DNA of 64,000 nucleotides from the NCBI GenBank assembly GCA_019187365.1, contig JABARE010000002.1, forward strand, positions 146,687 to 210,686, in the 5' to 3' direction. Positions 54,221 through 62,809 of the stretch are shown piece by piece. The translations under genes and the position numbers were made by a program. The notes under the pieces are model-generated. The model saw only the letters and a program-made list of their open reading frames with translations, made no database searches and was not told the origin of the DNA. The stretch is from Saprospiraceae bacterium. Its GTDB lineage: Bacteria > Bacteroidota > Bacteroidia > Chitinophagales > Saprospiraceae. Within the stretch, counting starts at the first letter, position 1. Each line of letters begins with the position of its first letter.

Positions 54221-54742
54221 TTAAAGACCTCCGGTGGGACTTTCGAGCAGGGCAACCCCGCTGGCCATGAATTTCATCTCTTCGGCCGGCTCGGTGATCT
54301 GGTCGATTTCTTCTTGTGGTTTGCCCTCGTCTTCAGCATAGTGACGAAGCTCTTCAACCGATGTCACTTCGCGGTAAGCCTTACCTTCAATGACGACCCG
54401 GCTGCCGGCAAAATCGAGGGGCACAAAAAACCCGTAGTCCTTGAATTTGACAAAGATTCCCGTGCTGTCGTCCGGGCTCTGGCTGAGGACCATCCAGCAC
54501 CCTTTGGCCTGGCAAACGCTCGTGACGTAGCCCGTCACCTTTGTAAACAGGCTGTCGGATTGCTCTAGGGCACGCAGCGTCTCGTCAACGCTCTTGGCAC
54601 TGTCGGTGGCAATGGTGTCGCCATAGAAAGCGAGCGCCTGGGGAGCCGGAGGGGCGGCAACTTCTTCGGTCGTTCGTGGATCGGTTTTGCAGGCCGCAAA
54701 AAACAGCAGCAGGCCCGTGGCAAATGACATTGTTTTCATCAC
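54221..54742 (-). CDS. DUF4920-type lipoprotein
   Basis: A 173-aa lipoprotein with signal MKTMSFATGLLLFFAACKTDP (lipobox AAC). The mature domain carries TKVTGYVTSVCQAKGCWMVLSQSPDDSTGIFVKFKDYGFFVPLDFAGSRVVIEG, where CxxKGCWM is the DUF4920 hallmark and resembles metal- or haem-handling periplasmic domains. The function is unknown. Its own -7 box lies about 20 nt upstream. Confidence 0.82.
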   Translation of the reverse strand: MMKTMSFATGLLLFFAACKTDPRTTEEVAAPPAPQALAFYGDTIATDSAKSVDETLRALEQSDSLFTKVTGYVTSVCQAKGCWMVLSQSPDDSTGIFVKFKDYGFFVPLDFAGSRVVIEGKAYREVTSVEELRHYAEDEGKPQEEIDQITEPAEEMKFMASGVALLESPTGGL

Positions 54743-54762
54743 AACATTAAAATTTTAGCCTG

Positions 54763-54770
54763 CAAATATA
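54763..54770 (-). promoter_or_regulatory. -7 promoter box (TATATTTG) for the DUF4920 gene
   Basis: Exact minus-strand TAnnTTTG match 20 nt before the ATG at 54742. Confidence 0.55.
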
Positions 54771-54942
54771 CGATTCGGGTTCCGGAAACTGTTTTCTCCT
54801 TACCAAGCAACTCACAACTTGACACAAGCCATACGCGAATTGTGATTTAACACCCGACCCGTAGCTCCGGAGGAGTGCACTGTGCTGCCCCGTGGTGTAC
54901 GGAAGAGATTTAATCGCGGACTTTCCGCACAAATATTTTGAT

Positions 54943-56958
54943 ATGATTTGCACACGGACGATTGCCATCGCTCTGGGCGTTTTCCTCGCAGACGCCGGGC
55001 TCGAGGCACAGGAGTGCATCCGCGGCAACTGCATCCGCGGTTTTGGAACCTATGCCTACGCAGACAATAGCCGCTATACCGGGGAATTCCGGGGAGGGCT
55101 CCGCGAGGGAAAGGGCGTTTATTACTATGCCAACGGGAACAAATACCTCGGCGACTGGCTGCGCGATGAGCGGAATGGCGAAGGGAAAATGGAATATGCC
55201 AACGGCGACCACTATTCGGGACGCTTTGTGCAAAACCGGCTGGAAGGCATTGGCACCATGCAGTTTGCCAGTGGTGACCGCTACATCGGCCAATGGATCG
55301 ACAACCAACCCAGCGGCCGGGGAACGTACTATTTCACCTCCGGTGATCGCTACGAAGGAGAATTTGCCGAGGCCCGGTTCTCTGGTCTTGGCACGATGTT
55401 CTACCGCAACGGGTCGCGTTTTAGCGGGCAGTGGCGCGATGGTCTCCGCAATGGCTACGGCACGCTTGCCGGACCCGATGGCACCCGGACACACGGATAC
55501 TGGGAAGCAGACCGTTTGACGCAGACCCTCGCGGAGGATCCCCTCAACAGCGTTGAAGCGCGATGGTCGACAGAACCTACGGTCATACAGGATGTACCGG
55601 AAGCAAAACCCAAACCCGTTGCCGATGACGAAGTGCTCGTCGATGCCTACTTCAAAAATCTCTTTGGCGAAGGAGAAGAAGCGCCAACCCAACCTGAAGC
55701 TGGTTCAGCAGCCGAAATCGACCGTTACTTTGGAGCCGATGCGCCCGGGCCCCCGGGGGAAACTACTCCTGCCATGGAACCTGAGCGCCATTCGGAGAAC
55801 CACACCGAACCAGCCCCGACTGCAGCCAATGAAAATCCTCATCCTTCGGAAGAAGAGATTTCGTCAACGGCCAATGAGCAGTTGCCCAGGTTAGATCCGG
55901 AGCCCCCTGCGAATCCCTTGGCAGAGGCGCAATTGCCGGATTGCAACAAAATCCATTGCGACGGTGTGAAGGGGCGCTTCATGTATGCAGACGGATCCCG
56001 ATGGGTTGGCAATTTTGAAAACGGAGAGCCCTCCGGCACGGGAATCTGCTATTACGGAAATGGAGACCGCTACGAAGGCAATTGGAAACACCACGCACCC
56101 GACGGGGAGGGTACCATGTATTTTGCATCGGGCCTGATCTATGCCGCCATTTGGGAACGCGGACAGGCCGTAAGGGAGATCAGCCGCCGACAAGAGTTTG
56201 CTTTTAACCCCGACATACCCGTAGAGAACACCCGCGAGGTGAAAATCTGGGCCGTCATCGTCGGGGTAGCCCGTTACGAGCACATGCCGGTGCTCAAGTA
56301 TTCCGACGACGATGCTTACAAAATTTACGCTTTTCTTAAAAGCCCTGAGGGCGGAGCTTTGCGCGACGACCAGGTCCGCATTCTGATCGACGAGGATGCC
56401 ACCCGCAAAGGCATGCTCGACGCCATCAACCAGGTTTTTCTGCGGGCCGACGAAAACGACGTCGTCATGTTGTACTATTCCGGGCACGGGCTGGAAGGAA
56501 CCTTCCTTCCAAGTGACTACGATGGTTACCGCAACGCAGTCACCCACGATGAAGTGAAAGCCTTGCTCGACCAATGCAGGGCGAAGAGCAAGATCTGCTA
56601 CATCGACGCCTGCCATTCGGGAAGCCTGCTTGCAAGGAAAAGCCCGTATGCTTCATCGCTGCTGTTTTTCTACGATGCCCTTCAGCGCAGCAGCGGAGGG
56701 GCGGCTTTCCTCATGTCGTCCAAGGACAAGGAGTATTCCCTGGAAGATGGTGGGTTGCGACAAGGCGTGTTTTCTCATTTTTTAATCGGCGGACTCAAGG
56801 GGGCCGCTGATTACGACGCAGACCGCACCATTACCCTTCGCGAACTCTTCGAATACGTTTACCGCAACGTCCGCACGTACACCGGTCACGTCCAGACTCC
56901 AATGATTGCCGGTGAATACGACGAGCAGATGCCCGTGGGATTCGTTCGCAACGACTGA
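54943..56958 (+). CDS. Secreted MORN-repeat protein with caspase (C14) protease domain
   Basis: A 671-aa protein with a signal peptide (MICTRTIAIALGVFLADAGLEAQ). Seven MORN repeats (about 25-185; units like YTGEFRGGLREGKGVYYYANGNKY) precede an acidic/Pro-rich linker (about 200-330). Two to three more MORN units (about 335-400) lead to a C-terminal caspase-like domain (about 430-671) starting WAVIVGVARYEHMPVLKYSDDDA. The dyad is His515 (YYSGHG) and Cys557 (YIDACHSG). Caspase-fold proteases cut after basic or acidic residues. The combination and export suggest envelope or extracellular proteolysis; the target is unknown. The start is the Met opening the signal peptide, not the in-frame GTG-type start at 54892. 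Confidence 0.87.
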   Translation: MICTRTIAIALGVFLADAGLEAQECIRGNCIRGFGTYAYADNSRYTGEFRGGLREGKGVYYYANGNKYLGDWLRDERNGEGKMEYANGDHYSGRFVQNRLEGIGTMQFASGDRYIGQWIDNQPSGRGTYYFTSGDRYEGEFAEARFSGLGTMFYRNGSRFSGQWRDGLRNGYGTLAGPDGTRTHGYWEADRLTQTLAEDPLNSVEARWSTEPTVIQDVPEAKPKPVADDEVLVDAYFKNLFGEGEEAPTQPEAGSAAEIDRYFGADAPGPPGETTPAMEPERHSENHTEPAPTAANENPHPSEEEISSTANEQLPRLDPEPPANPLAEAQLPDCNKIHCDGVKGRFMYADGSRWVGNFENGEPSGTGICYYGNGDRYEGNWKHHAPDGEGTMYFASGLIYAAIWERGQAVREISRRQEFAFNPDIPVENTREVKIWAVIVGVARYEHMPVLKYSDDDAYKIYAFLKSPEGGALRDDQVRILIDEDATRKGMLDAINQVFLRADENDVVMLYYSGHGLEGTFLPSDYDGYRNAVTHDEVKALLDQCRAKSKICYIDACHSGSLLARKSPYASSLLFFYDALQRSSGGAAFLMSSKDKEYSLEDGGLRQGVFSHFLIGGLKGAADYDADRTITLRELFEYVYRNVRTYTGHVQTPMIAGEYDEQMPVGFVRND

Positions 56959-57511
56959 TCGTGACGGCGGTTCGCCCGCAATGCTGTCTGACATTCGGCA
57001 GGTCTTTCTTGTGAGCCCTGGCCGGAATCCACCATCAGGTGGTATGGATTGATATCCTTCAACGTGCAACAGCCAGATTCACCCGTATCAGAGCCGGGAA
57101 AATATTCGGATTTCAGAAGATGGATTGCTGATCGTTACCATATTTGGACATGATTTTCTTGGCCGCGGATTTCGCGGACTTTTTGAGAAGTGCTGCAACG
57201 GTACAAACAGTATGAATGCAGCCTGTCTTGCAACATGCAGAACTTTTGCAATGGGCAAAACCATGAGCGTTGAAATGCATTCGCCATCAGATCTCGCGTT
57301 TTTCTTCAGCAAATGAACCACTGAAAGTGTTAAACATTTTTAATGTACTGTACTGTACATATACTATATTTAAACTCCTTTACGGATACACATCACGTGT
57401 GGACAACAATAGAACTAAATACTAACAAGTGTTGGCTAGTTTTGACAATCATTTAAACTATATATCTTAATAGATCTGTTATTGCTTTCTAACCTGCTTC
57501 TTTATTGCGGA
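56959..57511. other. Intergenic region with one candidate small gene; AT-rich right half
   Basis: A 553-bp gap between the MORN-caspase gene and the convergent esterase gene. It holds a tentative 55-aa minus-strand ORF (57113-57280). From about 57310 rightwards base composition turns AT-rich and stays so to about 59.05 kb. No terminator was identified. Confidence 0.4.
57113..57280 (-). CDS. Possible 55-aa Cys/Lys-rich small protein
   Basis: The ORF starts MHFNAHGFAHCKSSACCKTG and ends in SKYGNDQQSIF. The N-terminal half has five cysteines (C11, C16, C17, C21, C26) and three histidines. The second half is a cationic amphipathic helix, AALLKKSAKSAAKKIMSKYG. Composition this ordered is unusual for a chance ORF, but there is no known homologue I can name and no clear promoter box. 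It could be a metal-binding or membrane-active peptide, or not a gene. Confidence 0.3.
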   Translation of the reverse strand: MHFNAHGFAHCKSSACCKTGCIHTVCTVAALLKKSAKSAAKKIMSKYGNDQQSIF

Positions 57512-58687
57512 TCAATGTAATATAAAACGCTGAGTACTTTTTTTCAAGCCCTGATGTATTTGCATAAAGTAAAGTCCCTCTCCCAATTCAATTCTGCTTA
57601 TTTGTAAAACAGCGGTCGGAGCCAGCTTTTTGCAATACAATGACTGACCAATTGAATTGAATATCATAATTTGAATCGGACTCTTATCAGTAAAATTCAG
57701 AAAATCAACAAAGACATCATCTTTTGATGGGTTGGGGTAAATTCGAACTTCAGCTTTGCCATTATTTATTGATGAATTGGCAACTGTAACTGATTTTTTA
57801 AAAAATTCCCAAAATCTTCGCGGTCCGTTAAAAAAATAATTCGTGCCATTTGGAAATTCATGCTCCATTCCTCGGGCAAGTGTAAATAAATATGGCGCTG
57901 CCACTTCACCTGGTTTGTTGGCTAGAAATTGATAGGTATGAAGGCTATCTGTTTGCACCTTTACAAAAGATTCTTCAAGACCCTGGCAACCAAGAGTCCG
58001 ACGGATGTAAGTTTGTAAATATCCTAAAATGGAATCTCCGCCAAACGGTAATTCTGTGAATGGGGGCACAAGAAACAGATCATCCAAACTACCCACCATT
58101 GTCCAGAGCGGAATTCGTACAATTGGACGAGCTGAATCAGATTGCGATAGCACGGAGCTAGATCCTGCTAACGCAGCAAATACATCGCCGGCGTCTACAG
58201 ACAGTTTATGGATCATCGAACAGCCATTGGAGAAACCGCAGGCAAAAATCATGGAACGATTCACCGGCAAACTGTCAGAAATAAGCTTTGCCAATAACTT
58301 TAAAAATTTTACGTCATCCACATAATCCTGTGGTGCACCTGAACAAGGACTTTCAGTGACAGTTCCATTGACCCAACGCGTATTGTGTTTTTCAATGCCA
58401 TCTTCAACATAACACCAACTCAGGGAGGAAGGAAATACGGTGATAAAATTTTCTGCTTCTCCCAGTTCTTTCCATCCTGAAATGTTATAAAATTTTTCAC
58501 CATCTCCACTGGTTCCATGCAGCATATAGACTATGGGATATCCGCCAGGCGGAGGGGGAGTGCTGGGTTGAACAATAATACATTCGCGCATGTGCCCATC
58601 CAATGGAAAGCGCACATCATAGCGACGCTGGCTGAATAATTGGAAAAAAGTAAAGAGTAATAATGTAAGGGTGTAAATTCTTTTCAT
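57512..58687 (-). CDS. Secreted CE1/PHB-depolymerase-type esterase with T9SS sorting domain
   Basis: A 391-aa protein with a signal peptide (MKRIYTLTLLLFTFFQLFSQ). The alpha/beta hydrolase domain (about 30-290) has PIVYMLHGTSGDGEKFYNISGW, a nucleophile elbow FACGFSNGCSMIHKLS, and TMVGSLDDLF. The C-terminus is a type IX sorting domain (VRIYPNPSKDDVFVDF...GLYFMQIHQGLKK...RFILH). Relatives hydrolyse feruloyl/acetyl esters or polyhydroxybutyrate. Codon use is much more AT-rich than in neighbouring genes, suggesting recent acquisition. Its promoter box is 20 nt upstream. Confidence 0.78.
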   Translation of the reverse strand: MKRIYTLTLLLFTFFQLFSQRRYDVRFPLDGHMRECIIVQPSTPPPPGGYPIVYMLHGTSGDGEKFYNISGWKELGEAENFITVFPSSLSWCYVEDGIEKHNTRWVNGTVTESPCSGAPQDYVDDVKFLKLLAKLISDSLPVNRSMIFACGFSNGCSMIHKLSVDAGDVFAALAGSSSVLSQSDSARPIVRIPLWTMVGSLDDLFLVPPFTELPFGGDSILGYLQTYIRRTLGCQGLEESFVKVQTDSLHTYQFLANKPGEVAAPYLFTLARGMEHEFPNGTNYFFNGPRRFWEFFKKSVTVANSSINNGKAEVRIYPNPSKDDVFVDFLNFTDKSPIQIMIFNSIGQSLYCKKLAPTAVLQISRIELGEGLYFMQIHQGLKKSTQRFILH

Positions 58688-59087
58688 TTGATCTTATGTT
58701 TATGGTGCAAATTTAGTCTTTAGTTTAATGCAATTTGTTCAAAATTGGGGTGAATTACAGATTGTGTTGCAATATCACCCTTAATGTATGGTTTGACCAT
58801 CCAATTCATCAGGCTTTCGTTGCAAAGTTAATAAATAGAGCAAAGCATCCAAATAATAGTGCACTTCCTGGAATCGACTACAGGCGCTCATTTCCCGATA
58901 ACTCCCTGCTGGTCCCAGCTGGTTCAAGTTTCTAACTTATGCCCTGCAAGGCTATTGTTAAAAATTCATACATAATCACAATGTAAGAATTAGTGAGAAG
59001 TTGATGAAGATGTGAGCTGCTTTTGAAAAAGACCATATAAAACACCTTTATCGTTGAATTGGCTCGCAGGAGAAGATCGTATCTCTT
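58688..59087. other. AT-rich intergenic region upstream of the esterase
   Basis: A 400-bp gap. The only recognised signal is the esterase -7 box at 58708-58715. A stretch near 58901-58920 (CTCCCTGCTGGTCCCAG) is loosely similar to the dispersed-repeat unit CTCCCTGTTGATGCCAG at 44.4 kb. No gene is supported. Confidence 0.4.
58708..58715 (-). promoter_or_regulatory. -7 promoter box (TAAATTTG) for the esterase gene
   Basis: Exact minus-strand TAnnTTTG match 20 nt before the ATG at 58687. Confidence 0.55.
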
Positions 59088-60176
59088 TCAACTGCTGACC
59101 CGCTCGATGAACTGGCGGATGGTGTCGCGATCGAGGGTACCTAACACCTGTTCGTTTTCACCGACGAGAACCATTTCAGCGTCGCCTGCAAGAGTGTTCA
59201 GTGCGGTGGTGAGTGCCGTATCGGGATGCATGGTCAGCAGGGTCCGGGAGCAAACGTCTCCGATGCGAAGATCCTGGTTGCGCCGCAGGCCTTCGCGGAT
59301 CTGGAGGACTGAAACCCAGCCGCAATACTGACCGTAAAGGTTGATGACTGGAAAGTGCGAATGCCGGTGGTGCATAATGGTCTCAAATGCATCGGTGAGT
59401 CCGAGGAATTCAGTGAGTGCGGGAACGTCTTTGTTGTAACAATCGCGAACGGTCTTCGCTTTCAATGCGGTGTCGAGTGCAACAGAACGGTATTCCTGGG
59501 TGGCGCTAAAAAAAATGAACACGCCGATCAGCGCAAGCGTGTAAGCTCCGTAGTAAAGCCCAACCCCAACGAGAACAAGGCAGATGGCCTGGCCAATGAG
59601 GGTAGCGATCCGGGTGGCTTTCAACCTGCCAACACCCATCGACAGCAGGGCACGCAACACGCGACCCCCATCCATCGGAAATGCCGGGATCATGTTGAAA
59701 AGAACCAGCATGACATTCGACATCAGCAGCAGAGGCAGGAAACTTTGCCAATTTTCAAACGACAGTTGTTCGAGCGACTCCGGTGAGAGCTGATCCAATC
59801 GCCCCAACGAATACAACAGCAGACCAAGCAGTATTGCAATGGCCACGTTGACAACGGGCCCCATTACTGCAACAATCAATTCCTGCATGGGTTTTTCCGG
59901 CATATTGCGCAGGCGCGCCACTCCGCCAATTGGAAGCAGTATGATGTCTTCCGTTTTGATCCCAAAGCGCTGTGCCGTAAGCGCATGTCCGAATTCGTGT
60001 AGCACCACGCAAACAAAAATGGTCAGAATGAAGGCAACCTCGATCGCAATTTCCATCATGGTTGCGCCATCGGAAAGTCCGGTGCCAATTACGTAGAGCA
60101 CGATGAGCAGAAAGGTCCAGTGGATCTTCACCGGAATGTGAGAAAAGGAACCGATGTACCAGGCGTTTTCAAACAT
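59088..60176 (-). CDS. Site-2 protease (M50) with C-terminal CBS domains
   Basis: From the ATG at 60176 (MFENAWYIGSFSHIPVKIHW) the protein is 362 aa. It has about six membrane helices with the zinc motif VVLHEFGHALTAQRFG and the third ligand segment NMIPAFPMDGGRVLRALL. A C-terminal pair of CBS domains (about 230-362) follows, with HFPVINLYGQYCGWVS and VGENEQVLGTLDRDTIRQF. This is the Rip3/SpoIVFB-like CBS group of intramembrane proteases, which cleave anti-sigma factors or other membrane substrates; CBS domains usually sense adenine nucleotides. The substrate is unknown. Confidence 0.88.
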   Translation of the reverse strand: MFENAWYIGSFSHIPVKIHWTFLLIVLYVIGTGLSDGATMMEIAIEVAFILTIFVCVVLHEFGHALTAQRFGIKTEDIILLPIGGVARLRNMPEKPMQELIVAVMGPVVNVAIAILLGLLLYSLGRLDQLSPESLEQLSFENWQSFLPLLLMSNVMLVLFNMIPAFPMDGGRVLRALLSMGVGRLKATRIATLIGQAICLVLVGVGLYYGAYTLALIGVFIFFSATQEYRSVALDTALKAKTVRDCYNKDVPALTEFLGLTDAFETIMHHRHSHFPVINLYGQYCGWVSVLQIREGLRRNQDLRIGDVCSRTLLTMHPDTALTTALNTLAGDAEMVLVGENEQVLGTLDRDTIRQFIERVSS

Positions 60177-60251
60177 GGCGAAGGGTGATGAGGGCATGGG
60201 TACGAGCGTATCGGTGCTGGGGAAGTGGCTTCAGGCAAATACGGGAGTGGC

Positions 60252-61421
60252 TCATTCGATCCACATAGGTTGGTAAAGCTGGCCCTGAAGAATGGCCCTG
60301 GAGATGACGATGCGCTGTACTTCGGACGTTCCCTCGTAGATCTGGGTGATCTTGGCATCGCGCATCAGGCGCTCGACGTGGTATTCCTTTACGAAGCCGT
60401 ATCCTCCGTGGATCTGCACCGCTTCGACGGTCTGGCGCATGGCAACATCGGAAGCATAAAGTTTTGCCATGCTTGCGGCGGTTGCAAAGTCGAGGCCCTG
60501 GTCTTTCATCCAGGCTGCGCGCAGGACCATGAGACGGGCGGCTTCGACCTCTGTAGCCATATCGGCAATCTTGAAGGCGATGGCCTGGTGTTGTGAAATC
60601 GGTTTGCCGAAGGTCTTGCGCTCTTTTGCGTATTGTACCGCCAGTTCATAGGCCCCCGAGGCAATTCCTAGTGCCTGCGAGGCAATTCCGATCCGGCCTC
60701 CGGTGAGCGTTTTCATGGCAAATTTAAATCCATCCCCTGCTGGCCCCAGGAGGTTTTCTTTGGGTACCCGAACGTCGTTGTACATAATGGTATGCGTATC
60801 GGAAGACCGGATGCCAAGCTTGTCCTCCTTGGCGCCGATCACCACTCCTGGCCAGGAAGTCTCTACAATAAACGTGCAGATGCCCCGGCTCCCTTTGGAA
60901 GGATCTACCTGGGCCATGACCAGATGCAGGCTGGAAGATCCTCCGTTGGTAATCCAGTTCTTGGTACCGTTGAGCAGGTAGTGGTCACCGCAATCGACGG
61001 CAGAGGTTTTCTGAGCGGTGGCGTCGCTGCCTGCTTCGGGTTCCGACAGGCAGAAAGAACCAATCCACTCCCCCGAAGCCAGCCTGGGTAGGTATTTCTG
61101 TTTTTGCGCCTCCGTGCCCATCTTCTCAAGGCCCCAGCAGACCAGGCTGTTGTTGACGGACATGATCACGGAACAGGAATTGTCGATTTTAGAGATCTCC
61201 TCCATGGCCAGGACGTAGCTAATGGTATCCATACCGCCGCCCCCATATTCCGGGGAAACCATCATGCCGAGAAAGCCCATCTCTCCCATCCTCCGAACCT
61301 CATTCTTTGGAAATAGCATGGCTCCGTCCCGTGCGATCACCCCGGGCAAAAGCTCCTGGCGGGCAAAGTCCCTCGCGGCACCCTGCACCGCAAGCTGTTC
61401 TTCAGTCAGACTAAAATACAT
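60252..61421 (-). CDS. Acyl-CoA dehydrogenase
   Basis: A 389-aa FAD enzyme that oxidises acyl-CoA to trans-2-enoyl-CoA in fatty-acid or amino-acid breakdown. Motifs: FCLSEPEAGSDATAQKTSA (FAD/substrate binding), WITNGGSSSLHLVMAQ, RIGIASQALGIASGAYELAVQYAKERKTFGKPIS, and a C-terminal QIYEGTSEVQRIVISRAIL containing the region of the catalytic Glu in butyryl-CoA-type enzymes. The start MYFSLTEEQLAVQ was chosen over the upstream ATG at 61445. Confidence 0.93.
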   Translation of the reverse strand: MYFSLTEEQLAVQGAARDFARQELLPGVIARDGAMLFPKNEVRRMGEMGFLGMMVSPEYGGGGMDTISYVLAMEEISKIDNSCSVIMSVNNSLVCWGLEKMGTEAQKQKYLPRLASGEWIGSFCLSEPEAGSDATAQKTSAVDCGDHYLLNGTKNWITNGGSSSLHLVMAQVDPSKGSRGICTFIVETSWPGVVIGAKEDKLGIRSSDTHTIMYNDVRVPKENLLGPAGDGFKFAMKTLTGGRIGIASQALGIASGAYELAVQYAKERKTFGKPISQHQAIAFKIADMATEVEAARLMVLRAAWMKDQGLDFATAASMAKLYASDVAMRQTVEAVQIHGGYGFVKEYHVERLMRDAKITQIYEGTSEVQRIVISRAILQGQLYQPMWIE

Positions 61422-61649
61422 AGAAATCTCATATTGAGGCTGCAAGATACGGAATCGCTACGGATAAGCGTAGTCAGTTGACTACCCCGGACTTTCCGGT
61501 AAAGCCTGCCTGAATTTGGAATTCCGGTGGATTTGCAGTAATTTTAAGAAGTCTTGCAAAGTCCGGAACCTTTACTTGGAGTTCCGGGCATTGGATTTCC
61601 TGCGATGAGCAGGGAGATGGTCTTTTTTATCACTTTCGCAGATCCGGCT

Positions 61650-62771
61650 ATGAGACAGATTCGCTTTTTTCAAGTTTTCCTTTTGTTGTGCGTGATGAAC
61701 TCCTGTCAGAAGGAGCCTGGCGTTGACCCTGCAGAGAAGCAATTTAATATTGTGAAATTCCAACAACTGCTCGTCGATAGCATGAGTGGGCAGGTACCTG
61801 GTTTTGCATATGCGATCAACTTCAAAAGGCAGCCCTATAGCAAGGGTGCGGAAGGATTTTCCATGCTTTCGCCTGCAGTTCCGTTTAAACCGGATTCCCG
61901 GATGCAGGTCGCCAGTGTTAGCAAGACCATAACCGCAGCTACTGTACTCAAGGTGTTGAGTTTGGTACCAGGACTAACGATCGATAGTCCAGTTGCACCC
62001 TATTTCCCAAATCATTGGACCCCGGGACCAAATGTTGAGAAGTTGACGTTTCGAAACCTGCTGAACCATCGTAGCGGATTTCCGGAAATAGGAGGAAAGG
62101 GTTATTACAGCCACCTGCAGCAGCTTGTAGAGGGTGGGCTGACAGAGGCAGATCGCGGTAAGACATTTAACTACAACAATGAGAATTATTCCCTCTTTCG
62201 CATTTTGCTTCCCATTCTGTCCGGACTCCAGCCGCACAATGTGACCTCTTTTGATTCAATTCCCCTGGCCTGGGCATATATGCAGCTGGTTCACGAGCTG
62301 CTGTTCACGCCCATGGGTATAGATCAGGCCTATTGCAAGCAACTTTCGAATCAATTCATCGAATACTTCAATTGTGCCAACGGAAACAGGGCTTCTGGTA
62401 GCGACCACACAGCGCGTTGTGGCGCCTACGGCTGGAATCTATCGGCTTATGACCTGTCAGTTTTCATGGCGCATCTTCGGTACAACAATGACATTTTCGA
62501 CGGGGAGCTTCGAGCGACCATGGATAGCAATTTCCTCGGTTGGGAAAACGAACACAGCTCCGCGAACGGAGAGCACGGCACCTACCTTTTCCACAGCGGA
62601 CAATTCCATTATGGGGAATCTGATGCGGGAGGACTGCGGACCTGCATCATGAAATATCCCGCAAACGAAGTGGAGGTCGTCCTTGTCATGAATTGCGTCG
62701 ACCATCCCCACCCCAACATTGCGAGTCCACGCAAATTGCTGAAGATTATCTACGATCAGTCGTGGGAATAG
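61650..62771 (+). CDS. Beta-lactamase-family serine hydrolase lipoprotein
   Basis: From the ATG at 61650 the protein is 373 aa, with a lipoprotein signal MRQIRFFQVFLLLCVMNSCQ (lipobox NSC). The class C/DD-peptidase fold is shown by MQVASVSKTITAATVL (Ser-x-x-Lys nucleophile), the YNNENYSLFRILLPIL Tyr-Asn-like second motif, and a C-terminal GTYLFHSGQFHYGESDAGG region. These are often esterases or peptidases rather than true beta-lactamases. It is the last gene before the CRISPR array; the stop is 38 bp from the first repeat. Confidence 0.8.
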   Translation: MRQIRFFQVFLLLCVMNSCQKEPGVDPAEKQFNIVKFQQLLVDSMSGQVPGFAYAINFKRQPYSKGAEGFSMLSPAVPFKPDSRMQVASVSKTITAATVLKVLSLVPGLTIDSPVAPYFPNHWTPGPNVEKLTFRNLLNHRSGFPEIGGKGYYSHLQQLVEGGLTEADRGKTFNYNNENYSLFRILLPILSGLQPHNVTSFDSIPLAWAYMQLVHELLFTPMGIDQAYCKQLSNQFIEYFNCANGNRASGSDHTARCGAYGWNLSAYDLSVFMAHLRYNNDIFDGELRATMDSNFLGWENEHSSANGEHGTYLFHSGQFHYGESDAGGLRTCIMKYPANEVEVVLVMNCVDHPHPNIASPRKLLKIIYDQSWE

Positions 62772-62809
62772 GCAGCAATGAGAAAGCGGAGGTTTAGTAA
62801 GTGCATTTG

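Noticed and set aside
57330..57365. LexA-type SOS box in TGTACTGTACTGTACA
   Set aside because: The spacing does not fit a LexA half-site pair, and no gene start is close by in the right orientation.
58866..58960. tRNA-like gene, from a GGTTCAAGT stretch
   Set aside because: No acceptor stem, anticodon arm or correct spacing can be drawn.
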